Assembly: GCF_020985305.1 (NCBI RefSeq)
Contig: NZ_CP087588.1
Span: forward strand, 744,001-808,000
Direction of reading: 5' to 3'
Length of the DNA stretch: 64,000 nucleotides
Source: Croceicoccus sp. Ery15
GTDB lineage: Bacteria > Pseudomonadota > Alphaproteobacteria > Sphingomonadales > Sphingomonadaceae
Shown here: piece by piece, positions 8,938-17,033 of the stretch
Position numbering within the stretch: position 1 is the first letter of the stretch
Layout: each line of letters begins with the position of its first letter
Position numbers and translations under genes: made by a program
Notes under the pieces: generated by a model
What the model saw: only the letters and a program-made list of their open reading frames with translations
What the model was told of the DNA's origin: nothing
Database searches by the model: none

Positions 8938-9450
8938 TCAAAGCTGCTTTTCGAAAAGGCGGAAGTACAAGGGCGCGGGCTGCGGCGTGGGAAATGCCTC
9001 GCGCGCGCCGGTGTCGGCATACCCCTTGCGCTCATACATGGCGATCAGCTCGTGGCGGTTTTCGATCACCGATATCTCCATGATACGCGCGCCGAAACCG
9101 CGAGCCAGTTCCTCCGCCGCAAGGATCAGGCGAGAGCCAAGCCCGCTGCTTTGCATGGGCGGATCGACGCATAGCATGCCGAAATAGGCGCGCCCGCCGC
9201 CCTTGTCGGTTACGGCGATGCAGCCGACGGGGTTCGCTTCGTGCTCGGCCATCAGGAAATGAATGGCCGGATCGGCCAGCATTGCGGCCAGATCGGTCGC
9301 GGCGATGCGCTCGTCCTCGAGAATATCGGCCTCATGCGTCCAGCCCCGCCGCGCGGAATTGCCGCGATAGCCTCCCTCGATCAGGGGTTTCAGCGCTGCC
9401 GCATCGGCAGGACCGGAGCGCCGCAGGCTAAGGCTGTCCGGCGCAATCAC
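8938..9450 (-). CDS. GNAT-family N-acetyltransferase
   Basis: 170 residues. The acetyl-CoA binding region Q/RxxGxG/A is represented by MQSSGLGSRLILAAEELA at about residues 103-120, preceded by the beta-4 strand YFGMLCVDPP, which is the GNAT core layout. The substrate cannot be told. Its ATG overlaps the TGA of the upstream secreted-protein gene (ATGA, 9447-9450), so it belongs to the pyrF-trpF operon. The C-terminal half carries the usual ENRHELIAMYERKGY element that ends GNAT domains. Confidence 0.85.
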   Translation of the reverse strand: MIAPDSLSLRRSGPADAAALKPLIEGGYRGNSARRGWTHEADILEDERIAATDLAAMLADPAIHFLMAEHEANPVGCIAVTDKGGGRAYFGMLCVDPPMQSSGLGSRLILAAEELARGFGARIMEISVIENRHELIAMYERKGYADTGAREAFPTPQPAPLYFRLFEKQL

Positions 9451-9968
9451 GGCGCATAGACGGGCCAGAAGGGACCGCCCAATGCGCCGTTAAAGGCAAT
9501 ATGGGTGATCCGGCCTGTCGAAACGTCGAATTCCACGCCAAAAAATGCAGGTCCGCCATCGCAGACCACCGTGGGCATATGGCGCTGGTCGGGCATGATG
9601 TCCGCAGGAACGAAATTGGCGTAGACTATCTGCTTGCCGCCGCGAATGATCCCGAAAATCTCGCGCTGCCAGCGCGGATCGTTGACTGTATAGGTCAACG
9701 GATCGGGGTTCTCGGTTCCCGCAGTATAGCCGTTGCTGCGTGCCAGCGAGGGGAGGATTTGCGCCAGTTCCGCTTCCATCGCGCCGATTTCGCTGTCTTC
9801 CACTTCCCAGCCGCCATGGACCGGCCCTGCAGTAGAGCGTGAGCAGGCGGGAAGCTGGAAGCCTGCTTGCGGGCCCGCAAGAATGCTCGTTTTGGGCGGC
9901 AAGGGTGGCGGCGGCAGTTCGACCTGCGCCATGCTGGCCGCGGCGAGAAGGGATGCGAAGAGAATCAG
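9447..9968 (-). CDS. Secreted protein of unknown function with apparent CTG start
   Basis: No ATG, GTG or TTG precedes a plausible signal peptide. The first ATG (9932) would begin inside it. Reading from CTG at 9968 gives MILFASLLAAASMAQVELP, a short hydrophobic segment with a good SMA|Q signal-peptidase site. GAGG lies 7 bases upstream of the CTG, and CTG overlaps the pyrF TGA as CTGA, the same geometry as the ATGA couplings around it. The mature part is about 158 residues with a Pro-rich start and two cysteines; it contains RWQREIFGIIRGGKQIVYAN, and I do not recognise the family. The alternative start at 9932 would leave a cytoplasmic protein of 161 residues. That it is coding is secure; the start is inference. 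Confidence 0.65.
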   Translation of the reverse strand: MILFASLLAAASMAQVELPPPPLPPKTSILAGPQAGFQLPACSRSTAGPVHGGWEVEDSEIGAMEAELAQILPSLARSNGYTAGTENPDPLTYTVNDPRWQREIFGIIRGGKQIVYANFVPADIMPDQRHMPTVVCDGGPAFFGVEFDVSTGRITHIAFNGALGGPFWPVYAP

Positions 9969-10639
9969 AGCGTCGCCTCGATCTTGCGGGCGGCGGCCAG
10001 CGGGTCCTCGGCCTTTGAAATCTCGCGACCGATGACGAGCACGCTGGCACCGTCGTCACGCGCCTGACGCGGAGTAACGACGCGTTTCTGGTCGCCCACC
10101 GAATGTCCCGCAAGGCGCAGGCCGGGAACGACGAAATAGCCGTGCTTCCACTGCTTGTGGACCGCGCCCACTTCCTGTCCCGAACAGACGATCCCGTCGA
10201 GGCCCGATTTCTCTGCCAGTTCGGCAAGACGCATCACCTGATCGTGGGGCGTGCCGCCGATGCCGGTTGCGGTCAGGTCATTCTGATCGAGGCTGGTCAA
10301 CATGGTAACCGCAACGACCTTGGTGTTTTCGCCCGCAGCGGCCTTTGCATCTTCCATCATGGCCCGCCCGCCGCCGGCATGGATGGTGACGATGGCGGGT
10401 TCCAGCACATGGATTGCCTGCATCGCGCCTGCCACGGTATTGGGAATATCGTGCAGCTTGAGATCGAGGAAGATGGGCAGCCCAAGCTGCGCAATTTCAT
10501 GCACGCCGTGGTGGCCATGCGCGCAAAAGAATTCGAGGCCGAGCTTCAGCCCGCCGACATGGCCTTTGACCTTGCCGACCAGTTCCTTGGCCGCAGCGAT
10601 CTGCGGCACGTCCAGAGCGAGATAGACCGGGTTGCTCAT
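9965..10639 (-). CDS. pyrF: Orotidine 5'-phosphate decarboxylase
   Basis: 224 residues from ATG 10639, which overlaps the TGA of the lapA-like gene (ATGA). It decarboxylates OMP to UMP, the last step of pyrimidine synthesis. The catalytic DxKxxD-type tetrad is visible in LDLKLHDIPNTV (about residues 58-69), and the phosphate-gripping C-terminus includes VVTPRQARDDGAS and VIGREISKAEDP. The 3' end overlaps the next gene by CTGA. Confidence 0.97.
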   Translation of the reverse strand: MSNPVYLALDVPQIAAAKELVGKVKGHVGGLKLGLEFFCAHGHHGVHEIAQLGLPIFLDLKLHDIPNTVAGAMQAIHVLEPAIVTIHAGGGRAMMEDAKAAAGENTKVVAVTMLTSLDQNDLTATGIGGTPHDQVMRLAELAEKSGLDGIVCSGQEVGAVHKQWKHGYFVVPGLRLAGHSVGDQKRVVTPRQARDDGASVLVIGREISKAEDPLAAARKIEATL

Positions 10640-10980
10640 GGAGTGGTGCCCTCTGGCCCCAGCGTGTCCGGAGCCGTGGCGACAGGTGCGGGTTCGGCAG
10701 CGGGACCTGGCGCGGGAGCGGGCGACTGGCTGGCAATCAGCGAGCGCTGCGACGCTTCGAGCGAGGCGATGCGCCGCTTCAGCCGCCAGGTGGTCGTGCG
10801 ATGGGTCAGCCACATCGGACCATAGCCGAGCAGGAAGGCAACGAGGATCAATACCGGAAGCTTGGTTTCCAGCACCAGGCTCTCCCAGATCTGGATATCG
10901 ACGGAAGTCCAGTTGAACGCCGTGAACAGGGCAAGCGCGACGATAACGACGACCCACAGGGCGGTGCGTAAGATCTTCAT
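10636..10980 (-). CDS. LapA-domain (DUF1049) membrane protein
   Basis: 114 residues. Two membrane helices at the N-terminus (about residues 5-22 and 40-60) are followed by a basic helix RLKRRIASLEAS and a Pro/Ala-rich tail. This is the layout of LapA/DUF1049 proteins, which in E. coli work with LapB in lipopolysaccharide assembly control; no LapB-type TPR gene is adjacent here. It heads the pyrF-trpF-trpB-trpA-accD-folC run. Function in this organism is inferred from the domain only. Confidence 0.8.
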   Translation of the reverse strand: MKILRTALWVVVIVALALFTAFNWTSVDIQIWESLVLETKLPVLILVAFLLGYGPMWLTHRTTTWRLKRRIASLEASQRSLIASQSPAPAPGPAAEPAPVATAPDTLGPEGTTP

Positions 10981-11089
10981 GAATTCTCCCGTCTGGCGCG
11001 GCGTTGCGGACCCTTTAGCCAGCTGACCCTAAGCGCGAAATCGGGGCTTGACCAGCCCGCCCCGACGTCGGCCGACCTGCTGCTGGCGA

Positions 11090-12400
11090 TCAGCCGAACA
11101 CCCGCGCAAAGATCGTGTCGACATGCTTGAAGTGATAGTCGAGGTCGAATTTCTCCTCGATCTGCTGCGGCGTCAGCGCTGCGGTCACTTCGTCATCCGC
11201 CTTCAGCAGTTCGAGCAGCGACAGCGCGCCGTCGCTTTCCCAGACCTTCATCGCATTGCGCTGGACAAGGCGATAGGCATCCTCGCGGCTGACACCTGCC
11301 TGGGTGAGGGCGAGCAGGACACGCTGTGAATGGACAAGCCCGCCCATGCGGTCGAGGTTCTTCTGCATGCGTTCGGGATAGACGAGCAGCTTTTCGACCA
11401 CGCCGGTCAGGCGGGCGAGGGCGAAGTCCAGCGTGATGGTCGCATCGGGACCGATGAAACGCTCGACCGAAGAATGCGAAATGTCCCGTTCGTGCCAAAG
11501 CGCCACGTTTTCCATCGCCGGAACGGTCGCGCTGCGCACCACGCGGGCCAGACCGGTAAGGTTTTCGGTCAGGACGGGGTTGCGCTTGTGCGGCATGGCC
11601 GACGAACCCTTCTGGCCGGGCGAGAAATATTCCTCTGCCTCCAGCACTTCGGTTCGCTGCAAGTGGCGCACTTCGACCGAAAGGCGTTCGATCGACGATG
11701 CGATGACGCCCAGCACGGCGAAAAACATCGCGTGACGGTCGCGCGGGATCACCTGTGTCGAAACCGGTTCAACGGTAAGGCCCATCTTTTCGGCCACATA
11801 GGCCTCGACGCTGGGGTCGATATTGGCGAAAGTGCCGACCGCACCGGAAATGGCGCAAGTGGCGATTTCCTTGCGCGCGAATTCCAGACGCTCTTTGCAG
11901 CGCGAGAATTCGGCATAGGCTTCCGCCATCTTCAGGCCAAACGTCACCGGCTCCGCATGGATGCCGTGGCTGCGACCGATGGTGGGCGTATATTTGTGCT
12001 CTTCTGCGCGGGTTTTGATCGCGGCCAGCAGCCTGTCCAGATCTTCCAGCAGGATCGCAGCCGCGCGGTCGAGCTGAACGGCCAGCGTGGTGTCCAGCAC
12101 GTCAGAGCTGGTCATGCCCTGATGCATGAAGCGGGCCTCTTCGCCCACGTTCTCGGCCACCCAAGTCAGGAAGGCGATTACGTCATGCTTGGTCACTGCC
12201 TCGATCGCGTCGATGGCTTCGACGTCGACCTTGGGGTTCGTCGCCCACCAGTCCCACAGCGCCTTGGCCGCGGATGGCGGCACCACGCCCAGTTCGCCCA
12301 GCTTTTCGGTCGCATGCGCTTCCAGTTCGAACCAGATGGCGTATTTCGCCTCCGGCTCCCAGATGGCGGTCATGGCGGGGCGGGCGTAACGTGGGACCAT
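11090..12400 (-). CDS. purB: Adenylosuccinate lyase
   Basis: 436 residues. It cleaves SAICAR and adenylosuccinate, each releasing fumarate, in purine synthesis. The fumarase/aspartase signature [10 protein letters not shown] is present at about residues 270-279. The catalytic His region [16 protein letters not shown] and [12 protein letters not shown] are clear. The start [17 protein letters not shown] matches the usual PurB N-terminus. No gene shares its operon closely: the hsp20 terminator precedes it and about 110 bases follow before the lapA-like gene. Confidence 0.96.
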   Translation of the reverse strand: MVPRYARPAMTAIWEPEAKYAIWFELEAHATEKLGELGVVPPSAAKALWDWWATNPKVDVEAIDAIEAVTKHDVIAFLTWVAENVGEEARFMHQGMTSSDVLDTTLAVQLDRAAAILLEDLDRLLAAIKTRAEEHKYTPTIGRSHGIHAEPVTFGLKMAEAYAEFSRCKERLEFARKEIATCAISGAVGTFANIDPSVEAYVAEKMGLTVEPVSTQVIPRDRHAMFFAVLGVIASSIERLSVEVRHLQRTEVLEAEEYFSPGQKGSSAMPHKRNPVLTENLTGLARVVRSATVPAMENVALWHERDISHSSVERFIGPDATITLDFALARLTGVVEKLLVYPERMQKNLDRMGGLVHSQRVLLALTQAGVSREDAYRLVQRNAMKVWESDGALSLLELLKADDEVTAALTPQQIEEKFDLDYHFKHVDTIFARVFG

Positions 12401-12511
12401 GGGTCAAGGGCTCCGGTCTGCGATTGCGGCTTTGCGCGGGTTGTGGCGCGGCTAGGCCGGAGAGGCTGCGATGGCAAGAGAAAGCGCGCCCGTGGCAAGG
12501 CGCTAACCACA

Positions 12512-12543
12512 GAAAAGGGCGCGACCCGTGCGGATCGCGCCCC
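12512..12543 (-). terminator. Rho-independent terminator of the hsp20 gene
   Basis: On the minus strand GGGCGCGA pairs with TCGCGCCC (plus coordinates 12535-12542 and 12517-12524), an 8-bp GC stem followed by TTTTC. It lies 25 bases after the stop of the small heat-shock gene and upstream of purB, insulating the two. Confidence 0.8.
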
Positions 12544-12567
12544 GTCAGATTTAAAAGAGGAGAGCGC

Positions 12568-13050
12568 TCAGGCGGCCTTGTCTTCTGCGTCGCTGTCCTT
12601 TTCGGACCCGTCGATCACGCTCAGCTTTTTGGAGCCATTGATCGCGATCTTCTTGGGCTTCATAGCCTCGGGCACTTCGCGTTCGAGATCGATCACGAGC
12701 AGGCCGTCGGCCAACTGTGCGTTACGGACCAGCACGAAATCGGCCAGTTCGAAGCGGCGTTCGAAACCGCGCTGGGCAATGCCGACGTGCAGATATTCAC
12801 GCTCTTCGGTCTCCTCGGCCTTGCGGCCCTGAACGGTGAGCATGTTCTGCTGCGCCGTGATGTCGATATCCTCGGGCTTGAAGCCGGCAACGGCCAGCGT
12901 GATGCGATAGGCATCTTCGCCGCTGCGTTCGATGTTAAAGGGCGGATAATTATCGCCCTGACCCGAACGGGCGTTGTTTTCGAGAAGGTCGAACAAACGG
13001 TCGAAACCGACGGTGGTGCGACGATAGGGGGTAAAATCGAAACGGTTCAT
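12568..13050 (-). CDS. Small heat-shock protein, Hsp20/alpha-crystallin family (IbpA-like)
   Basis: 160 residues from ATG 13050, with GGAGG 9 bases upstream. ATP-independent holdase chaperone. The N-terminus RFDFTPYRRTTVGFDRLF is the class A rhizobial/IbpA-type sequence. The alpha-crystallin domain contains NIERSGEDAYRITLAVAGF and LTVQGRKAEE, and ends with GLLVIDLEREVPE and the C-terminal KPKKIAI motif (IxI-like). It has its own terminator, a candidate RpoH promoter and a ROSE-type thermometer in the leader. Confidence 0.93.
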   Translation of the reverse strand: MNRFDFTPYRRTTVGFDRLFDLLENNARSGQGDNYPPFNIERSGEDAYRITLAVAGFKPEDIDITAQQNMLTVQGRKAEETEEREYLHVGIAQRGFERRFELADFVLVRNAQLADGLLVIDLEREVPEAMKPKKIAINGSKKLSVIDGSEKDSDAEDKAA

Positions 13051-13055
13051 CTTGC

Positions 13056-13167
13056 AAATCCTCCGTAAGAAGCAATCTAGCGGCAGGAAACAGTGGCAAA
13101 CCCCGCAAACGGGCATCGGCCTGTCCTGCCAGACGAAGCGGTCGGACATCCGGAACCGGCATGTCCG
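13056..13167 (-). promoter_or_regulatory. Candidate ROSE-type RNA thermometer in the hsp20 leader
   Basis: The last leader hairpin (13056-13076) reads AUUGCUUCUUACGGAGGAUUU in RNA, 21 bases just before the start codon. It holds the ROSE hallmark UUGCU facing the AGGA of the Shine-Dalgarno sequence: C-G, U-G, U-A and C-G pairs, with the G of UUGCU unpaired. A stable upstream hairpin, CGGACAU with AUGUCCG (13143-13167), starts close to the predicted transcript start. A stable 5' hairpin plus a weak 3' hairpin masking the Shine-Dalgarno is the described ROSE plan. Only the pairing is seen; heat response is inferred. Confidence 0.6.
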
Positions 13168-13179
13168 TCCGCGATTGCT

Positions 13180-13208
13180 ATCTGGGAAGGGGCGAGACGC
13201 TATTCAAG
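13180..13208 (-). promoter_or_regulatory. Candidate heat-shock (RpoH) promoter of hsp20
   Basis: On the minus strand CTTGAA (plus 13203-13208) is followed after 15 bases by TCCCAGAT (plus 13180-13187). The known sigma-32 pattern is CTTGAA, 11-16 bases, CCCCATNT; the -35 is exact and the -10 differs at two positions. The predicted start near 13172 would give a leader of about 120 bases. Confidence 0.5.
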
Positions 13209-13263
13209 TGGGTGCAACGCCCATAAAAGAGCGGTTAACGCCCGCATGGAAAAGGATATTCGA

Positions 13264-13539
13264 GTGAACGGTCAATCCACGCCCCCCAAGGTCGAGATTT
13301 ATACGCAGTTCGGCTGCCCCTATTGCCATCGCGCCATCGCGCTGCTGCGGCAGAAGAATGTCGAATTTACCGAATATGATGTGACGATGGACCGCGCCAA
13401 GCGCACCGAGATGGTCGAACGCGCTCCCGGCGCGCGCACGGTGCCGCAGATTTTCATCGACGATCGAGCCATCGGCGGCAGCGACGACATGGCGGCGTTG
13501 GAACGCGAAGGTAAGCTTGATCCGATGCTGGGACTTTAA
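13264..13539 (+). CDS. grxC: Glutaredoxin 3
   Basis: 91 residues from a GTG at 13264, chosen because AAGGA lies 7 bases upstream. An ATG at 13246 would add six residues but has a weaker site. The redox motif CPYC follows the first strand (VEIYTQFGCPYCHRA), with the GSH-binding TVPQIF and GGSDDMAALE motifs in their normal places. It reduces protein-glutathione mixed disulphides using glutathione. It is followed after 6 bases by the nitrilase-like gene on the same strand. Confidence 0.93.
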   Translation: MNGQSTPPKVEIYTQFGCPYCHRAIALLRQKNVEFTEYDVTMDRAKRTEMVERAPGARTVPQIFIDDRAIGGSDDMAALEREGKLDPMLGL

Positions 13540-13545
13540 CGGGCG

Positions 13546-14376
13546 ATGGTTCGCATCGCGGTCTATCAGGCCAACACCGGGATCGACCCCGCGGCCAATG
13601 CGGCGCGTCTTGTTGATGCGGTCGAAGAGGCTGCGGCGGGCGGGGCGCAAATGCTGTTCACGCCCGAGATGTCGGGGATGCTCGACCGCAATCGCAAGCG
13701 CGCTGCGGCCCATGTGACCGGTGAAGCGGATAGTCCGGTGCTGAAAGCTGTGGCTGGCGCGGCGCGTGTGCACGGCATCTGGGTCGCGCTCGGCTCTCTG
13801 GCCGTGCGGCGCGATGACGGGGAAGACCGCTGGGCCAATCGTTCCCTGCTGATATCGCCGGAAGGCGCGGTCGCGGCGCGCTATGACAAAATCCATATGT
13901 TCGACGTCGATCTGGACGACGGAGCAAGCGGTGAAAGCTGGCGCGAATCGAACGGATTTGCGCCGGGCGAACGCGTGGTCACGGCGAAAACGCCGCTGGG
14001 GCGCCTTGGTCTTGCGGTCTGTTACGACATGCGCTTTCCCGCGTTGTGGGGCGCGTTGGGCGATGCGCGTTGCGATGCGATCGCCTGCCCCGCCGCATTT
14101 ACCCGCCCCACTGGCGCTGCGCATTGGCACGTGCTGCTGCGCGCCCGCGCGATCGAGGCGAGCGCCTATGTCATCGCCGCCGCGCAGGTCGGCGAGCATG
14201 AGGACGGGCGCAAGACCTATGGCCATTCGCTGGTCGTCGATCCGTGGGGCGAAGTATTGCTGGACATGGGCGGCGATCGGGCAGGTGTGGGTTTTGCCGA
14301 GATCGATCCTGCGCGGATCGCCAGCGTGCGCGCCCAACTGCCCAGCCTTGCCAACCGGCGTGCAATCACTAAGTGA
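13546..14376 (+). CDS. Carbon-nitrogen hydrolase (nitrilase superfamily, Nit1-like)
   Basis: 276 residues with the full catalytic triad of the superfamily: Glu in LFTPEMSG (about residue 41), Lys in RYDKIHMFD and Cys in GLAVCYDMRFP. The IHMFDVD sequence is typical of Nit1/NitA, whose described activity is hydrolysis of deaminated glutathione; this would fit its position directly after grxC, but the substrate is inferred. The TGA overlaps a GTG (GTGA, 14373-14376) of the next gene. Confidence 0.88.
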   Translation: MVRIAVYQANTGIDPAANAARLVDAVEEAAAGGAQMLFTPEMSGMLDRNRKRAAAHVTGEADSPVLKAVAGAARVHGIWVALGSLAVRRDDGEDRWANRSLLISPEGAVAARYDKIHMFDVDLDDGASGESWRESNGFAPGERVVTAKTPLGRLGLAVCYDMRFPALWGALGDARCDAIACPAAFTRPTGAAHWHVLLRARAIEASAYVIAAAQVGEHEDGRKTYGHSLVVDPWGEVLLDMGGDRAGVGFAEIDPARIASVRAQLPSLANRRAITK

Positions 14377-14384
14377 CATTTGTC

Positions 14385-14897
14385 ATGATTGTTTTCGATC
14401 TTCACTGTCGCGAGGATGGCACGCGTTTCGAAGGATGGTTCCGTTCCTCCGCCGATTTCGAACATCAGCGCGAAGGCGGGCTGCTGATGTGCCCGCAATG
14501 CGGCGGGGATCAGGTGGAAAAGGCCGTGATGGCTCCTGCCGTCGGGCGCAAGGGCAACCAGCTGGTCGAAAAGCGCCCCGCGCAATCCGCCTCTGCCAAA
14601 GCCGTGCCGATGGACGCACAGCCGCAGGAAACCGCCGTTGCCACCATGGCACCCCTGTCTGACGAGGCGAAGAAGGCACTGGTCGCCATGGCCGAGATAC
14701 AGCGCAAGGTGCTGGAAAAATCGCGCTGGGTCGGCGGGAAATTCGCCGATGAGGCCCGTTCAATGCATTATGGCGAGAGCGAGGCGCAGCCGATCCATGG
14801 CGAGACCAGCATTGAGGAAGCCGAGCAATTGATCGAAGAGGGTATCGAAATTGCCGCTTTGCCATTTCCCGTCGCGCCGCCCGACGCTGTCAACTAA
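14385..14897 (+). CDS. DUF1178 family protein
   Basis: 170 residues from ATG 14385 (MIVFDLHC); a GTG at 14373, overlapping the previous stop, is the alternative start. The N-terminus reads IVFDLHCREDGTRFEGWF and a CPQC pair follows at about residues 37-40, which is the DUF1178 pattern and suggests a small zinc site. The middle is low-complexity Ala/Gln/Pro, then a helical C-terminal part with EEAEQLIEEGIE. Function unknown. DUF1178 next to a nitrilase-like gene and grxC is common in alphaproteobacteria. Confidence 0.85.
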   Translation: MIVFDLHCREDGTRFEGWFRSSADFEHQREGGLLMCPQCGGDQVEKAVMAPAVGRKGNQLVEKRPAQSASAKAVPMDAQPQETAVATMAPLSDEAKKALVAMAEIQRKVLEKSRWVGGKFADEARSMHYGESEAQPIHGETSIEEAEQLIEEGIEIAALPFPVAPPDAVN

Positions 14898-14961
14898 ACT
14901 GCGTCGGCAAGTCCCACTACCGATTGCCATTTAAGCTGTCCGCCCGTAAACGAACCGCGGC

Positions 14962-15038
14962 GCGCCCGTAGCTCAGCAGGATAGAGCATCAGATTCCTAA
15001 TCTGGGGGCCACAGGTTCGAATCCTGTCGGGCGCACCA
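14962..15038 (+). tRNA. tRNA-Arg (anticodon CCT)
   Basis: 77 bases including an encoded CCA. The acceptor stem is GCGCCCG with CGGGCGC. The anticodon stem TCAGA/TCTGG encloses the loop TTCCTAA, giving anticodon CCT, which reads AGG. The T arm contains GGTTCGAATCC. D-loop and variable loop have normal lengths. Confidence 0.97.
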
Positions 15039-15226
15039 AGCAGGGTCCGTTTCTATTTTAGAGGCGGGCCTTGTTCGTTCAGTTTTCGGTGGTTCGGCTG
15101 GCCGAATTCGTTGCTGATGACTGCAGCGGTCCGGATGTCGCGGGTCAGGCTATGGGCGGATCGCTGCCGAACAGCTATAGTCTGTTCAATCCGACCTTGC
15201 CGACGACAGGGACCGCATTCGTGATC

Positions 15227-16360
15227 ATGCAACAAAAGATGCGGGTCCTTTGGGCGGCGGGCCTGCTGGGCTGTTCTGCTGGCGTCGCCAAAGGGGCGAT
15301 TGCGCAGGAGCAGCAGGATATCGGTGCTGCTGACGAGCTTGATTCGGTCACCGCCGCAGGCCTCGACCCCGGGCATGAGGGCGGTTCGGACAGCGACCGC
15401 GTGATCGTTCCGGTGCCATTCGTCACGCCGCAACTGGGTGCGGGCCTCGCGGTGGCGGGGGCGTGGTTCTATCAGCCGGACAGCAAATCGCGCCCCTGGG
15501 CCAGCGGAGTCGGCGCGCTTTATACCTCGAACGGCAGTCGGGGTTTGGCCGGGTTGCACAAGATGTCGCTCGATCAGGACCGGATCAGACTGGATATTCT
15601 GGCCGGCTATGGCGAAATCCATAACCGCTATTTCGCGGTCGAAACCGATGACCAATGGGTTGAGACGAAGGAAAAGACCTTTGTCGCATCTGCCACGGGA
15701 CGGGTCCGCATCGGTGAGGAAATCTTCGTCGGGGGCAGGGCGCGTTTTCTGTCCAAGGATTCGCGACCGCGCGATCAATCCGATCCGCCGCCGGATTTCG
15801 ACCAGAGCGGGTTCGAGGACGATGCCGGCTTTCTGCAGCTGAGCCCGATCTTCACCTATGACACGACGGCCGATGCCTTTGCCCCGCGCAAGGGATCGAT
15901 CCTGAATGCGCAATGGACATTCGCCATACCGGTTCGTGGCGGGGATGCGCATTACAACAAGAAGCAGGCCTATGCCCGCCATTACATTCCGGGAAAGGGG
16001 CGAAGTTCCGCCGCGTTCCAGATCAAGGGGTGTTCTGCCACGGATCAGGCACCTTTCTTCGACCTCTGTTCGATCGGGCTGCGCGGATATTCCAGCGGGC
16101 GGTTCCGCGACCAGTCCAGCTGGTCGATAGAGGGCGAATGGCGTCAGCCTGTATCGCGCAGGTTCGGTGTGGTGGGTTTTGCGGGGCTGGGTGCGACGGG
16201 TTCGGGGTTCGGCGACGCGCTGGGCGGTAAGATCCTGCCCGCCGTGGGGGCAGGCGTGCGTTATCTGGCGGCAGAAGACTATGGCATCAACCTGCGTGTG
16301 GACGGCGCGGTCGGGCGTGACAGCAGCGCCGTCTATGTGTCTATCGGAGAGGCATTTTGA
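15227..16360 (+). CDS. BamA/TamA-family (Omp85) outer-membrane barrel protein
   Basis: About 377 residues. A signal peptide is read from ATG 15227 or the ATG four codons later (MRVLWAAGLLGCSAGVAKGA, cleavage near AIA|Q). A GTG at 15221 is a further option, and the true start is uncertain. No POTRA domains are visible before the barrel. The second half has alternating amphipathic strands and Omp85 surface-antigen features such as DAFAPRKGS and LRGYSSGRFRDQS, the RGY element resembling the conserved RGF/Y loop. It ends in aromatic VSIGEAF as outer-membrane proteins do. Too short for BamA itself. Role unknown. Confidence 0.75.
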   Translation: MQQKMRVLWAAGLLGCSAGVAKGAIAQEQQDIGAADELDSVTAAGLDPGHEGGSDSDRVIVPVPFVTPQLGAGLAVAGAWFYQPDSKSRPWASGVGALYTSNGSRGLAGLHKMSLDQDRIRLDILAGYGEIHNRYFAVETDDQWVETKEKTFVASATGRVRIGEEIFVGGRARFLSKDSRPRDQSDPPPDFDQSGFEDDAGFLQLSPIFTYDTTADAFAPRKGSILNAQWTFAIPVRGGDAHYNKKQAYARHYIPGKGRSSAAFQIKGCSATDQAPFFDLCSIGLRGYSSGRFRDQSSWSIEGEWRQPVSRRFGVVGFAGLGATGSGFGDALGGKILPAVGAGVRYLAAEDYGINLRVDGAVGRDSSAVYVSIGEAF

Positions 16361-16491
16361 AATGGCGACAGGCCATATTGCAGCGCAACTTGCACATTAT
16401 TTCGCCTATTCACCGCAATTCGTCGTGGCTTGATGGAAAACCGCTGCAAGCCGCTTGATTCCGGACGCTTAGTGTGATTCTGCTGTAAGTC

Positions 16492-16905
16492 ATGAACGAA
16501 GGGGCAAATCACACACGCGGCGAACCGAAGGGCGACCAGAGCCTGGTGAGGCGCGGGCGTCGCATTGCCCCGCAGCCGCGTGCGCGCAAGCGCAGCATCG
16601 GCCAGATCGCGGCGGGTGTCGGCATCGTCGCTTTTGCGGCGCTGGCGCTTGTCGGACCCACCGGGATAAGCGCTTGGGCGGATTCGCGGCAAAAGCTGGA
16701 ACACCGCGGGGCAGAGCTTGCGCAATTGCAGGCGGAGCGCGACCGTATCGCCAATCGGGTCGAATTGCTCGATCCCGATAATGCGGACCCCGATCTGGTG
16801 GGCGAATTGCTGCGCAACAATCTCAACGTCGCGCATCCGGATGAGATTGTCGTTCCGCGCGACTGGACCCGCCGGAATCGAGGGTTGTGCATTTTCTGCA
16901 ACTGA
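16492..16905 (+). CDS. Septum formation initiator family protein (FtsB/DivIC-like)
   Basis: 137 residues: a basic cytoplasmic N-terminus of about 38 residues, one membrane span (IGQIAAGVGIVAFAALALVG), then a periplasmic coiled coil (RQKLEHRGAELAQLQAERD) and the family's short C-terminal region NADPDLVGELLRNNLNVAHPDEIV. FtsB links FtsQ and FtsL in the divisome. It lies just upstream of pdhA, a position FtsB-like genes often hold in alphaproteobacteria. Confidence 0.85.
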   Translation: MNEGANHTRGEPKGDQSLVRRGRRIAPQPRARKRSIGQIAAGVGIVAFAALALVGPTGISAWADSRQKLEHRGAELAQLQAERDRIANRVELLDPDNADPDLVGELLRNNLNVAHPDEIVVPRDWTRRNRGLCIFCN

Positions 16906-16943
16906 CCGCTCGACATGCTCATTTGGATTTGCGGGTCAATCGC

Positions 16944-17013
16944 TTGCACCCATCGCCCAAGTGATAATATAGCGTCCTCGCGAAATCAGGGCCTCCTCCC
17001 TATAAGCCCTGAT
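16944..17013 (+). promoter_or_regulatory. Candidate pdhA promoter and leader inverted repeat
   Basis: TTGCAC (16944-16949) and TAATAT (16965-16970), 15 bases apart, form a possible promoter. Just downstream is a perfect inverted repeat ATCAGGGC (16985-16992) / GCCCTGAT (17006-17013) with a 13-base centre, ending 7 bases before the Shine-Dalgarno sequence GAGGA. It could be a regulator site or a leader hairpin; the spacing of the promoter boxes is short of the usual 17. Confidence 0.4.
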
Positions 17014-17033
17014 GCGAGACGAGGATACTTGAC

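Noticed and set aside
11330..12832. 500-codon plus-strand frame opposite purB and hsp20
   Set aside because: It runs through two unrelated genes and the hsp20 terminator, so it cannot be a protein-coding unit.
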